Of a DNA stretch of 64,000 nt, positions 23,871 to 30,140 are shown one piece after another. Numbering within the stretch: position 1 is the first letter of the stretch; every line of letters starts with the position of its first letter. This DNA is from Taibaiella sp. GTDB lineage: Bacteria > Bacteroidota > Bacteroidia > Chitinophagales > Chitinophagaceae. The stretch lies in NCBI GenBank assembly GCA_019638495.1, contig JAHBTQ010000002.1, positions 62,001 to 126,000 on the forward strand, in the 5' to 3' direction. The notes under the pieces were generated by a model. The model made no database searches. It was not told the origin of the DNA and saw nothing but the letters and a program-made list of their open reading frames with translations. The position numbers and the translations under genes were made by a program.

Positions 23871-25351
23871 GCTTCTCCCAGATGTTCAACTATATCACTG
23901 GCTATCAATGATTCCTGAGATTTATCAGAAGCAGCAAGATCACCCGCAAGGCCGTGCAAGTACACTCCCATAATTGCAGCGTCCCGGGGTGAGTAGCCCT
24001 GTGCTAAGAGTCCCGCAAGTATGCCAGTAAGTACATCGCCTGATCCACCGGTTGCCATGCCTGCATTGCCCGTCATATTGTACCGGCAGTTTCCATCGCT
24101 GTCTATCACTGCGGTGTGATGGCCTTTCAATACTATATTGAGACCATAGCGCATAGCCTGTATCCGGGCATTGTCTACCTGCACCATGCTGTTCGTGTTA
24201 TGCCCGAATAGGCGACTGAACTCTTTGGGGTGTGGGGTGAGAATAGAGCCCTTCGGTATCCTTGCCAGGAATTCAGGTCGTAAAGAGATGATATTCAATG
24301 CGTCAGCATCGATAATTACCGGAGTATTGCAAGATTCCAGGAAACTACCTAATGCATCTGTAGTCTCAGAATCGGTGCCCAGGCCAGGCCCGACGGCAAT
24401 TGCTGAAGCCTGCTGCCAGCCAGAGAAATCGCATATAGCCTGTTCGCCACTTGTCGTACACATGGCCTCCGGAACGGCGGTTTGTAGTATAGTATACCCG
24501 CATGATGGGATGTGGGCTGTGACCAGGCCGGCGCCAGCCCTAAGCGCAGCGATGCTTGAGAGCACCATCGCGCCCATCTTGCCATAATGGCCGCCAGCTA
24601 TCCAGGCGTGGCCATAAGTGCCCTTGTGGGCAAAGCGCTGGCGCGGACGGTAAATTTTGGTGATGTCCTGCCTGGTGATAGTTGTATACTGACTGTGAAT
24701 CTCGTTAATAAAGGTCTGGCTTAGGCCTATGTCAAGTATATTAACGTTGCCTGTGTAGCTGGCCGACTCGGGATGCAGGAAACTACGTTTGAAAAACTGG
24801 AAACTTAAAGTATCTGATACGTTTACAATCGTATCTCCCTCAGCAGGAAGGGTATCCGCAGCGAGCCCACTCGGGATATCGATGGCGATCTTTCTGTTTG
24901 GGAGAGCATTTACGTGCTGCACGAATGTCTCCAGCCAGCCAGTAATTGGGCGGCTAAGCCCGGTACCAAGTATGGCGTCTATAATTACAATGTCGCCCGG
25001 GATATCTGTTATGTATCGTCCAGGTTCGATGCTGCCAACAAGGTCCGGATTTATATGTAGTAGTTGTTGATAATTATAGTCACAATCTTTTGATAATGAA
25101 TTGTTTTTAACTAAAAATGCTTTTACTCCAAATCCACGTCTATGGAGTAGTCTGGCAATGGCAAAACCGTCTCCGCCATTATTGCCACCGCCGCAAAGGA
25201 TGACAAATAGCGTATCTTTACTAAAAGATGAGATAATCCACTCAACACATTTATTAGCAGCACGTTCCATTAGGTCTAATGATCGAATTCTAGTCTCTCT
25301 GATCGTGTATTCATCGCAGGCTCTGATCTGGGCAGAAGATAGTATTTTCAT
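23855..25351 (-). CDS. nnr: Bifunctional NAD(P)H-hydrate epimerase/dehydratase
   Basis: A 498-residue fusion that repairs hydrated NADH and NADPH. The N-terminal YjeF_N domain (about 1-215) is the epimerase: CDEYTIRETRIRSLDLMERA, then FVILCGGGNNGGDGFAIARL. The C-terminal ribokinase-like domain (about 225-498) is the ADP- or ATP-dependent dehydratase, with HKGTYGHAWIAGGHYGKMGA, GSILTPHPKEFSRLFG and the nucleotide motif GNAGMATGGSGDVLTGILAG. Length and order match the usual bacterial fusion. TATATTTG at 25381-25374 on the same strand is a likely -7 element. It is divergent from ribF. Confidence 0.96.
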   Translation of the reverse strand: MKILSSAQIRACDEYTIRETRIRSLDLMERAANKCVEWIISSFSKDTLFVILCGGGNNGGDGFAIARLLHRRGFGVKAFLVKNNSLSKDCDYNYQQLLHINPDLVGSIEPGRYITDIPGDIVIIDAILGTGLSRPITGWLETFVQHVNALPNRKIAIDIPSGLAADTLPAEGDTIVNVSDTLSFQFFKRSFLHPESASYTGNVNILDIGLSQTFINEIHSQYTTITRQDITKIYRPRQRFAHKGTYGHAWIAGGHYGKMGAMVLSSIAALRAGAGLVTAHIPSCGYTILQTAVPEAMCTTSGEQAICDFSGWQQASAIAVGPGLGTDSETTDALGSFLESCNTPVIIDADALNIISLRPEFLARIPKGSILTPHPKEFSRLFGHNTNSMVQVDNARIQAMRYGLNIVLKGHHTAVIDSDGNCRYNMTGNAGMATGGSGDVLTGILAGLLAQGYSPRDAAIMGVYLHGLAGDLAASDKSQESLIASDIVEHLGEAYLSI

Positions 25352-25373
25352 TGCTAATACTTAGGTTGCTATA

Positions 25374-25381
25374 CAAATATA
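25374..25381 (-). promoter_or_regulatory. Candidate -7 element upstream of nnr
   Basis: TATATTTG on the minus strand, 22 bases before the nnr ATG, matches TAnnTTTG. No clear -33 TTG was found. Confidence 0.4.
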
Positions 25382-25483
25382 TTGTTTTTACTGGAGATGT
25401 ACGGCGTAAAATATGTGATGATATCACCGATAAGAAAAACGCTAATGGGTGGTTAAGTGCATGGATATTCTGTTTGGAAAATA

Positions 25484-25491
25484 TATCTTTG
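25484..25491 (+). promoter_or_regulatory. Candidate -7 element upstream of ribF
   Basis: TATCTTTG matches TAnnTTTG and ends only ten bases before the ATG at 25502, predicting a nearly leaderless mRNA. The -33 side is not evident. Confidence 0.4.
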
Positions 25492-25501
25492 TATACGCAC
25501 A

Positions 25502-26443
25502 ATGGCTATTTACTCTGATATCGGCAAGTTGCCGGCTTTTCATAATGCAACCATAACTATAGGCACTTTTGATGGGGTGCATAGCGGGCACCGCGCCATT
25601 CTGAATGAGGTGGTGAAGCATGCCAGGCAAGCAGGAGGTGAGAGTGTGCTCATTACGTTTGATCCACATCCGCGCAAGGTGCTTTTTCCGGGCCAGCCAC
25701 TTGGAATTATTACGCCACTAAGGCGAAAACTGGAGCTAATTGAAAGTACCGGAATCGATCATATCGTAGTAGTGCCATTCACACCCGAATTTGCTGCATT
25801 AGATGCGGAGTCTTATGTGCGTGATTTTCTTGTTGGTAAATTTCGCCCTGCGAGCCTGGTAATAGGTTATGATCACCATTTTGGTCATGATAGGCGGGGT
25901 GATATCGATCTTCTCAGGGAGTTGGCTCCGGCATCCAGCTTTGACGTAGTTGAAATTCCCGCCCAGCTCATTAAAGATGCAGCCGTCAGCTCCACCAAGA
26001 TCAGAAATGCTATAAGGCAGGGGCATATGGAAGACGCCAGGCTCATGTTGGGTCACGCGTATTCTTTTAGTGGCAAGGTTGTACATGGAAAGAAACTTGG
26101 GCGTACTTTAGGCTACCCGACAGCTAATCTTGACCCAACGGAAGAGGACCAGGTATTGCCAGGAAATGGCATATATGCTGTGAATGTGTATTATAATGGT
26201 GGGTTATATGGCGGTATGATGAGTATTGGTTATAACCCAACCGTTGATGAAAGCGACGACCTGAAGATAGAGGTAAATATGTTTGATTTTGATGCCGATA
26301 TTTACGGATGTGTTATTGAAGTTGTTGTTCTGAAAAAACTTCGTGAAGAGTTGAAATTCAAATCGTTGGAAAGGTTGATAGATCAGCTCAAGATTGATCG
26401 GGAAAACAGTATCAAGGTACACTACATCGCTAACGACAATTAA
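25502..26443 (+). CDS. ribF: Bifunctional riboflavin kinase/FAD synthetase
   Basis: A 313-residue enzyme that phosphorylates riboflavin to FMN and adenylates FMN to FAD. The N-terminal nucleotidyltransferase domain has ITIGTFDGVHSGHRAIL (GxxxxxHxGH-type site), SVLITFDPHPRKVL and the ISSTKIR-like VSSTKIRNAI. The C-terminal riboflavin-kinase barrel has GKVVHGKKLGRTLGYPTANL and NGIYAVNVYYNGGLYGGMMS. The ATG at 25502 gives the normal N-terminus; the frame extends to a TTG-like start at 25457. Only nine bases separate its stop from the convergent yraN gene. Confidence 0.96.
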   Translation: MAIYSDIGKLPAFHNATITIGTFDGVHSGHRAILNEVVKHARQAGGESVLITFDPHPRKVLFPGQPLGIITPLRRKLELIESTGIDHIVVVPFTPEFAALDAESYVRDFLVGKFRPASLVIGYDHHFGHDRRGDIDLLRELAPASSFDVVEIPAQLIKDAAVSSTKIRNAIRQGHMEDARLMLGHAYSFSGKVVHGKKLGRTLGYPTANLDPTEEDQVLPGNGIYAVNVYYNGGLYGGMMSIGYNPTVDESDDLKIEVNMFDFDADIYGCVIEVVVLKKLREELKFKSLERLIDQLKIDRENSIKVHYIANDN

Positions 26444-26452
26444 AAACGCACG

Positions 26453-26806
26453 TTAGAAAGCTTCCTTGAAATGCACTATTTCCTTCACGTGTTCTCCTGA
26501 AAGGGTAATGCTGATAATGTCGAATCTGAAGTTTGAGTTGCCTGGTTCTGATTCTGCAAAAGCAGTAGCAGCCGTTTGCAGGAATTCCTGTTTTCGCCTA
26601 TTCACCGTTTCTTCGGGGTAGAGGAGACTTGCCGAAGAGCGGGTCTTAACTTCCACTATCACAAGGATATTTCCGTCTTTAGCAACGATGTCTATTTCCT
26701 TCTTTTGGTATCGCCAATTTCTAGCAATTATATTATAACCTTTATTTAGCAAAAAGTCTGCAGCGATTTGTTCGCCTTTTTGGCCAATTTTACTATGTTT
26801 GGACAT
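26453..26806 (-). CDS. YraN/UPF0102 family putative endonuclease
   Basis: A 117-residue member of UPF0102 (YraN), a restriction-endonuclease-like fold of unresolved function. Conserved parts are GQKGEQIAADFLLNKGYNII, RNWRYQKKEIDIVAKDGNIL and VIVEVKTRSS, which give the E-x(n)-D-x(n)-ExK catalytic pattern of the PD-(D/E)XK nucleases. The frame runs 59 residues further upstream, but the ATG at 26806 gives the standard MSKHSKIGQKGE start. It is divergent from the isomerase gene. Confidence 0.92.
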   Translation of the reverse strand: MSKHSKIGQKGEQIAADFLLNKGYNIIARNWRYQKKEIDIVAKDGNILVIVEVKTRSSASLLYPEETVNRRKQEFLQTAATAFAESEPGNSNFRFDIISITLSGEHVKEIVHFKEAF

Positions 26807-26899
26807 CGAAAAGTAAAGGTACAAATAACGATTATCATCCCTTTTGTTAGATACCAGGTACCGCTGTACGGGTGAAATAAAAGTGGCAACTACCAATAA

Positions 26900-27886
26900 A
26901 TGAAAAAGCTCGTAACTGACTTCCCAATACAATTGCAGGAAGCCCTCATAATAGGAAAAAACCACAGGTTTATTGCCCAGCATGCTGATTTCTCAAATGT
27001 CGTAGTAACTGGACTAGGTGGCAGCGGTATAGGCGGCTCTATTGTGCAGAACTACGTTTTTGACAAGCTGAAGGTACCTTTTGTAGTCAATAAGGATTAT
27101 TTCCTTCCGGCTTTTGTGAATAAGCGCTCACTTGTAATCGTTTGTTCTTATTCGGGGAATACAGAGGAGACGGTGATGGCATTGCACGAAGCCAGGAAGC
27201 GGAAAGCAACGATCATTTGTGTAACCTCTGGCGGTAAGATCGCTGAATATGCCAGTGCAAAGAAACTCGACTGTATCTTAGTACCTGCAGGTATGCCTCC
27301 ACGTGCCTGCCTCGGCTATTCGCTGGTACAGTTGCTATACGTGCTTGCGCATTTTGGTCTTATTTCAAATTCTTTTGAAAAAGAGATCAAGGGCTCGATC
27401 AAGCAACTGAAGAACAACGAAGAAGATATTCACAAGAAAGCAATGACAGTGGCGAAGAAAGTGGTTGGCAAATTGCCAATCGTTTATTCATCGTCCGCAA
27501 TTGAGGGTGTTGGTACGCGTTTTCGTCAACAACTCAATGAGAACAGTAAGCTATTGTCGTGGAGCGGCGCTGTGCCAGAGATGAACCACAACGAGTTTGT
27601 GGGGTGGAAGGACGATGCCAGCGACAAAGCTGTATTAGTTCTTCGCAATCACGATGATTACAAGCGCGTGCAGGCCAGGATGGATATAGGCAATAAGATA
27701 TTCAAGAAGTACAAGCCGACAGTAATAGAAATATATTCAGAAGGTAAGAATTACTGGGAAAAGGTGTTCTATCTCATTCATCTCACAGATTGGGTATCTG
27801 TTTACCTGGCCGATCTGCGTGGTGTTGATGCTACCGAAGTAAAAGTGATTGACTTTCTGAAGAAGTCACTTTCTGAGATCGAATAG
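26900..27886 (+). CDS. Bifunctional phosphoglucose/phosphomannose isomerase
   Basis: A 328-residue two-SIS-domain isomerase. The first SIS domain has VVTGLGGSGIGGSIVQNYVF and VIVCSYSGNTEETVMALHEA, with the Ser/Thr-rich sugar-phosphate loop; the C-terminal part has LLSWSGAVPEMNHNEFVGWK, typical of the bacterial PGI/PMI C-terminal domain. It should interconvert glucose-6-P or mannose-6-P with fructose-6-P. Similar enzymes were first described in archaea and are widespread in Bacteroidota. Transcribed alone, with a terminator right after the stop. Family is secure; the preference for glucose or mannose is not readable. Confidence 0.93.
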   Translation: MKKLVTDFPIQLQEALIIGKNHRFIAQHADFSNVVVTGLGGSGIGGSIVQNYVFDKLKVPFVVNKDYFLPAFVNKRSLVIVCSYSGNTEETVMALHEARKRKATIICVTSGGKIAEYASAKKLDCILVPAGMPPRACLGYSLVQLLYVLAHFGLISNSFEKEIKGSIKQLKNNEEDIHKKAMTVAKKVVGKLPIVYSSSAIEGVGTRFRQQLNENSKLLSWSGAVPEMNHNEFVGWKDDASDKAVLVLRNHDDYKRVQARMDIGNKIFKKYKPTVIEIYSEGKNYWEKVFYLIHLTDWVSVYLADLRGVDATEVKVIDFLKKSLSEIE

Positions 27887-27910
27887 CACAGACTACCAAC
27901 TACAAAATTG

Positions 27911-27939
27911 ATAGCCGCGCGACAGCCGGCTATTTTTTT
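27911..27939 (+). terminator. Intrinsic terminator of the isomerase gene
   Basis: A 7-bp stem (ATAGCCG with CGGCTAT, nine-base loop) followed directly by seven T residues. It overlaps the 3' end of the convergent hypothetical gene. Confidence 0.8.
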
Positions 27940-28382
27940 GCGATCTTGCTTACCGGAAGGCCTATCCAGCCGCTGCCCGCAGTCTTGTAATAGAGGGTAT
28001 TCTTTGCGCTTTCGGGTATCTCTGCAGGTATAGGGAAGCGACCGCCGGTAACAGGAGTAAGAAAGAGGTTGGTTCCCTTCTTCACCTTTCCGAGATCAAT
28101 GTTCTTTCCGGTATAGTTCTTCCCTTTTCTGCACGCTTTTTCAATATTGCAGCTAAGCCAGCCACTTTCGCCGCGCCAAAAGAAAGTTTCGGGCGGGGTA
28201 GATTCTTGCCATTTTACCACAAAGAAATAGCCGGCCATTGGCGGATTTGACTGTTTGGCCGCGGGGATTGACTTCGAGTAGGCCGCAATTAGTTTTGGTT
28301 TGGAACCGGCAGCGTTTTGTGCAAATGAAAAAAGAGGAAACAGGATGGTGGCAACGATGAATTGTTTAACAGGCAGCTTCAT
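27930..28382 (-). CDS. Exported protein of unknown function
   Basis: A 150-residue protein with a clear signal peptide (FIVATILFPLFSFAQ) ending before a Gln, so it is probably periplasmic or surface exposed. The mature part is basic and beta-rich, with the Trp-containing stretches FFVVKWQESTPPETFFWRGE and GSGWIGLPVSKIAKK. No family or catalytic motif was recognised. Its stop overlaps the terminator of the convergent isomerase gene, and the cysteine-rich lipoprotein array begins 87 bases upstream on the same strand, with a terminator in between. Confidence 0.7.
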   Translation of the reverse strand: MKLPVKQFIVATILFPLFSFAQNAAGSKPKLIAAYSKSIPAAKQSNPPMAGYFFVVKWQESTPPETFFWRGESGWLSCNIEKACRKGKNYTGKNIDLGKVKKGTNLFLTPVTGGRFPIPAEIPESAKNTLYYKTAGSGWIGLPVSKIAKK

Positions 28383-28416
28383 GTAGTAAAGTTACAAAAA
28401 GTGGGGGCTCCGAAGG

Positions 28417-28451
28417 CAAAAAAAAGAGGCTGCCTTTTCGGGGCAGCCTCT
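28417..28451 (-). terminator. Intrinsic terminator of the last lipoprotein gene in the array
   Basis: A 10-bp perfect stem (28425-28434 with 28442-28451, loop TTTTCGG). On the minus strand it is followed by eight T residues, ~19 bases after the stop of lipoprotein gene A. Confidence 0.88.
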
Positions 28452-28469
28452 AATCCGTTTTTTTTGATA

Positions 28470-28688
28470 CTAGTCGATTTTGCAAGAAACAGAACCGTAC
28501 GAAGTGCTAACGTTGCCTTTTTCGCAAGCTGCCTTAGCATCTTTCTTAGACATTTTGCCTGTCTTTCCAGACACGGTAGTTGTTGTACCTGCAACAGTAG
28601 ATGTACATGTGCAAGTGTAATCTTTTTTGCATGATGTAAACATCATTGCGAGGACTGCTACAGCAGCAACGGGGAAGAGTTTTTTCAT
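28470..28688 (-). CDS. Small cysteine-rich lipoprotein, tandem paralogue A
   Basis: A 72-residue predicted lipoprotein (lipobox MMFTSC, Cys20). After the lipid-attached Cys come five residues, then CTC (Cys26, Cys28), a Ser/Thr-rich stretch with SGKTGKMSKKD, Cys55, and a C-terminal SVSCKID with Cys69. This C-x5-C-x-C...C...C-x-[IL]-[DE]-end pattern is shared with the three genes upstream. The four mature cysteines could form two disulfides in the periplasm. No function is known. Start MKK is certain from the signal peptide. It is the last member of the array and ends at a strong terminator. Confidence 0.85.
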   Translation of the reverse strand: MKKLFPVAAVAVLAMMFTSCKKDYTCTCTSTVAGTTTTVSGKTGKMSKKDAKAACEKGNVSTSYGSVSCKID

Positions 28689-28889
28689 ATCGTTTTAGTT
28701 TTGTGATGTAAAGAAATAAACTTAGTCAGAATAATGCAAGCGTTTCGCGCTGTTTTTTCCCTCATTTACACTTGGTTAACAACTTTTTTGTGATTGTCGC
28801 GAACCGTTAAGTAAAAACTCAAAAATGCAATACGACTTAAGTAGTATTTTTTTGTCACAGTCGCAATTGGAGTGAATTCGGATCAGACG

Positions 28890-29108
28890 TTAGTCAAGTT
28901 TACAATTGTAAATAACGCCATAGTAATAATAGGCCTTTGCATTGCACTCAGCTGCCGCCAATGTGGTTTTCATCCGGGGAATTGCATAGTACATAGTGTC
29001 GGGGTTGTAAATACCTGATGTTTTGACGCAGGTGCAGGTACGCTTCTTATTGCATGAAGTGGCAATCGTTGCGAGGATGACCACTGCGAAGAGTGCAAGT
29101 TTTCTCAT
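28890..29108 (-). CDS. Small cysteine-rich lipoprotein, tandem paralogue B
   Basis: A 72-residue predicted lipoprotein with lipobox ATIATSC (Cys19), then NKKRT, then CTC (Cys25, Cys27), a central ECNAKAY with Cys55 and the terminal VIYNCKLD (Cys69). The middle is more aromatic than in the paralogues (YYAIPRM, YYYYG). The pattern and length match paralogue A although the sequences have diverged strongly, so this is an old duplication. About 200 bases separate it from A, with no other gene. Function unknown. Confidence 0.83.
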   Translation of the reverse strand: MRKLALFAVVILATIATSCNKKRTCTCVKTSGIYNPDTMYYAIPRMKTTLAAAECNAKAYYYYGVIYNCKLD

Positions 29109-29157
29109 AGTTAGCTATTTGCGCTATAAAGGTAGCAAATTTGTGTTCTCATTTATG

Positions 29158-29406
29158 TTAGTCCAGGCTGCAGCTATAGGTTGCTGTGGCTCCCGGGGCG
29201 GTGGGAGTGTAGATATACGCTTCACAGTTTCTTTTAGCCGTTTTGCGATCCTTTGCAGTGATGGGGTAGCGCTCAGCGGAAAATATCGTGCCGGAGGAAG
29301 AGGTAGTCTTGATGTTGCAGGTGCAGTTGAAATCCTTTTCACATGAGGAGAGGAAAAGCGCAGGAAAGGCTGCTAAGCATTTTAGAATGTTTATGTTTTT
29401 CCGCAT
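29158..29406 (-). CDS. Small cysteine-rich lipoprotein, tandem paralogue C
   Basis: An 82-residue predicted lipoprotein with lipobox ALFLSSC (Cys22), then EKDFN, then CTC (Cys28, Cys30), a central RNCEAY (Cys61) and the terminal YSCSLD (Cys79). It is the longest member because the spacing between the last two cysteines is 17 instead of 13. The ATG at 29406 is used; a TTG two codons upstream is also in frame. It lies 49 bases upstream of paralogue B, so the two may share a transcript. Confidence 0.83.
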   Translation of the reverse strand: MRKNINILKCLAAFPALFLSSCEKDFNCTCNIKTTSSSGTIFSAERYPITAKDRKTAKRNCEAYIYTPTAPGATATYSCSLD

Positions 29407-29472
29407 GATCAAATATAAAAATAAAGCCGCTTTTACGCGGCTATATTTACAACTATTGGGTTTCTGGTGCTG

Positions 29473-29709
29473 CTACTCCAGTTCACAAGAATATACGAGT
29501 GATCCGATCGAAGACTCTTTGTTGTCGCACTCCGCTTTTGCTTCGCTCCGCTTTTTCTTTCCCAGGTCGTAAGTTTGAGAAGTGACTGAAGACGAGCCAC
29601 TGGTAAGCGTACATTTACATACATAGTCCTTCGTGCACGAGACCAGTGTCACAGTTCCTGCGACTACTGCCGCCAGGCTTACAACGGCGAATTGCTTTCT
29701 TAATTTCAT
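29473..29709 (-). CDS. Small cysteine-rich lipoprotein, tandem paralogue D
   Basis: A 78-residue predicted lipoprotein with lipobox VTLVSC (Cys25), then TKDYV, then CKC (Cys31, Cys33), a Lys/Arg-rich helix KKKRSEAKAEC (Cys61) and the terminal VYSCELE (Cys75). It is the first member of the array in the direction of transcription. The ATG at 29709 gives a normal signal peptide; a GTG six codons earlier is possible. A spacing of 66 bases separates it from paralogue C. Function unknown. Confidence 0.83.
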   Translation of the reverse strand: MKLRKQFAVVSLAAVVAGTVTLVSCTKDYVCKCTLTSGSSSVTSQTYDLGKKKRSEAKAECDNKESSIGSLVYSCELE

Positions 29710-29973
29710 GGTTGTTGGTTTTGTCACTGTAAAATTATGCCTAAGGTATTGCCGGCTATTGTATGCATTTAGGCTTTTCGTTTCACCTTTCTCACCACCT
29801 TCATATTAAGTAGATTTACATTTAAAATGTTAAAAGTTTCCAAAAATTCAATATTTAACAAAATATTACGTGAAGGTGGAGTTAAAACTATGGCATAAAA
29901 ATAAAAAATATTTACCTTTACAGGGTTGATTTTCGACGTTTTTTACCCGCCAGCTGAAAAGTTTGGAATATTT

Positions 29974-30005
29974 TTTGCATTATAGATACGCGTGTGCTAT
30001 CTTTG
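29974..30005 (+). promoter_or_regulatory. Promoter of rpoB-rpoC
   Basis: TTTG (29974-29977), a 20-base spacer and TATCTTTG (29998-30005) match the Bacteroidota promoter consensus. Transcription should start near 30010, giving a leader of about 130 bases before the rpoB ATG. Confidence 0.75.
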
Positions 30006-30082
30006 CAATCCCTTTTTTTAGGGGACTTTGCGTGCAAGTATCAAAAACTAGTATTTCCTGATATTGTCAAATACCTGAAGTG

Positions 30083-30116
30083 CAGGCCCGGCCTGTGTTT
30101 CGGGCATTTTTTATTT
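30083..30116 (+). promoter_or_regulatory. Terminator-like hairpin in the rpoB leader (candidate attenuator)
   Basis: GCCCG (30086-30090) can pair with CGGGC (30101-30105), followed by ATTTTTTATTT, the form of an intrinsic terminator, 25 bases before the rpoB start. An alternative hairpin, CAGGC-CCG-GCCTG (30083-30095), uses the same bases and excludes the first. Two exclusive folds ahead of a T-run are the usual layout of an attenuator, but each stem has only 5 bp. Confidence 0.4.
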
Positions 30117-30140
30117 GAAAAAAACGGAGTAACGTTCATT

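Larger units (their letters stand above)
29710..30140. other. Gene-free stretch between the lipoprotein array and rpoB
   Basis: This 431-base region is the only gene-free stretch above 300 bases. It is AT-rich. It holds a long-armed inverted repeat (CCACCTTCA at 29795-29803 and TGAAGGTGG at 29871-29879, 67 bases apart), a local AATATTT-AAC-AAAATATT hairpin inside it, the rpoB promoter (29974-30005) and the rpoB leader with a terminator-like hairpin (30083-30116). No tRNA and no coding sequence for the L10/L12 proteins that often precede rpoB were seen. Confidence 0.8.

Noticed and set aside
30007..30030. Short TCCC/GGGA hairpin with a T-rich loop near the rpoB transcription start as a regulatory element
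   Set aside because: Only four pairs, likely chance in an AT-rich leader.
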